Assembly: GCA_030044485.1 (NCBI GenBank)
Contig: JASHVQ010000130.1
Coordinates: 1-7,007 of the forward strand
From: Methylovirgula sp.
GTDB taxonomy: Bacteria > Pseudomonadota > Alphaproteobacteria > Rhizobiales > Beijerinckiaceae
Direction of reading: 5' to 3'
Length of the DNA stretch: 7,007 nt
Below, one piece after another: positions 6,460 through 7,007 of this stretch (position 1 is its first letter; every line of letters starts with the position of its first letter). Under the pieces are notes generated by a model. The model saw nothing but the letters and a program-made list of their open reading frames with translations, ran no database searches and was not told the DNA's origin. Both the position numbers and the translations under genes were made by a program.

Positions 6460-7007
6460 CTATTCGGCCGCGATGCGAGCGCCGATCGAAACCTTCGCGG
6501 ATGGGGGCTGAGGCGCGAGGATGGCCGGCCCCAGGCGAATCGTCTTCGCCATCAAATAGAGTTCGACGGCGAGGAGGCTTGAGTAGAAGACGATGAAACC
6601 TATGAGCGTAGTCAGTACGTTGCCGGCGGATATGCTCGAGACCGCGAGAAACGTCGGCAGCACGCCTTCGATGACCCAGGGCTGACGCCCAACCTCGGCG
6701 ACAAACCAGCCGAGTTCGGCGGCGATCCAAGGCAGCGGCAGTACCCAAAGCGCGATCCGCAGGAATATCGGCGATGTCGCAAGGCGGCGCGTCGAAGCGA
6801 GATAGAAGGCGACGGCGAAGAGCGCGATGAAGAAGAAGCCCAAGCCGACCATGACCCGGAAGCTCCAGAACAGCGGGGAAACCGCCGGGACCGTGCTCCA
6901 AGCCGCCTGTTTTATATCTGCGTCGCTGGCGTTCAGGACGTCCGGACGGATCCTCTTGAGGAGCAGAGCGTAACCTAGATCGTCGGCGTGCGCGGTGAGC
7001 GCCGCTC
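6460..7007 (-). CDS. cydA: Cytochrome bd ubiquinol oxidase subunit I (CydA), C-terminal part; gene runs off the right edge
   Basis: The last 181 codons of cydA, entering from the right edge. CydA carries haems b558, b595 and d and the quinol site. The fragment opens with AALTAHADDLGYALLLKRIR, a periplasmic/linker stretch. Then comes FWSFRVM (46-52 of the fragment), whose Arg and Met correspond to E. coli Arg391 and Met393, the latter a haem b558 ligand. WFVAEVGRQPW (100-110) contains the Glu (fragment 104) corresponding to E. coli Glu445 at the haem b595/d site; the Met-to-Glu spacing of 52 residues is identical to E. coli. The last helix (about 130-153) leads to a short Pro/Ala-rich tail. 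The N-terminal part, including the Q loop, is outside. Frame is continuous to the edge with no stop. First gene seen of the cydABX-permease-ATPase run. Confidence 0.96.
   Translation of the reverse strand, partial: AALTAHADDLGYALLLKRIRPDVLNASDADIKQAAWSTVPAVSPLFWSFRVMVGLGFFFIALFAVAFYLASTRRLATSPIFLRIALWVLPLPWIAAELGWFVAEVGRQPWVIEGVLPTFLAVSSISAGNVLTTLIGFIVFYSSLLAVELYLMAKTIRLGPAILAPQPPSAKVSIGARIAAE

Noticed and set aside
4801..6582. A 593-codon open frame on the plus strand opposite cydB, cydX and the permease start
   Set aside because: Its product is a run of Arg, Glu, Asp, Gln and Gly with no domain or hydrophobic core, as expected when codons of a membrane protein in GC-rich DNA are read from the other strand. 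cydB, cydX and the permease on the minus strand are unmistakable.

Overview
The window looks like a chromosomal segment of a GC-rich alphaproteobacterium, probably of the order Hyphomicrobiales. That placement is inferred from codon use, the frequent GTG/TTG starts and the style of the proteins; no rRNA or other taxonomic marker is present. I see no tRNA, rRNA, CRISPR array, insertion sequence or phage gene.

Layout from left to right. The 5' end of an MFS transporter gene runs leftward off the edge (about 1-376, minus). A 78-bp divergent spacer separates it from a rightward NADPH-dependent FMN reductase gene (455-1045). That gene converges, 15 bp apart, on a leftward ergothioneine pair: egtB (2013-3290), then egtD (1061-2020), overlapping by 8 nt. 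A 261-bp spacer (3291-3551) carries a plausible egtB promoter and three small hairpins. To its right is a second leftward cluster, in transcription order: cydA (C-terminal part, 6460 to beyond 7007), cydB (5308-6447), a small cydX (5155-5292), an ABC permease (GTG start, 4306-5121) and an ABC ATPase (TTG start, 3552-4313).

cydABX encodes a bd-type quinol oxidase, including the roughly 45-residue accessory subunit that automated calling often misses. Right behind it, probably in the same transcript, is a two-gene importer of the nitrate/sulfonate/taurine (NitT/TauT) type without a binding protein in view. The egt pair makes the thiol-histidine antioxidant ergothioneine: EgtD trimethylates histidine and EgtB installs the sulfur. 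The theme is redox and respiratory stress: a high-affinity oxidase, a low-molecular-weight antioxidant and a flavin reductase. All gene families are known. The least explained points are the orphan importer tied to cydABX, the hairpin-rich spacer, and the inverted repeat in the egtB promoter spacer.
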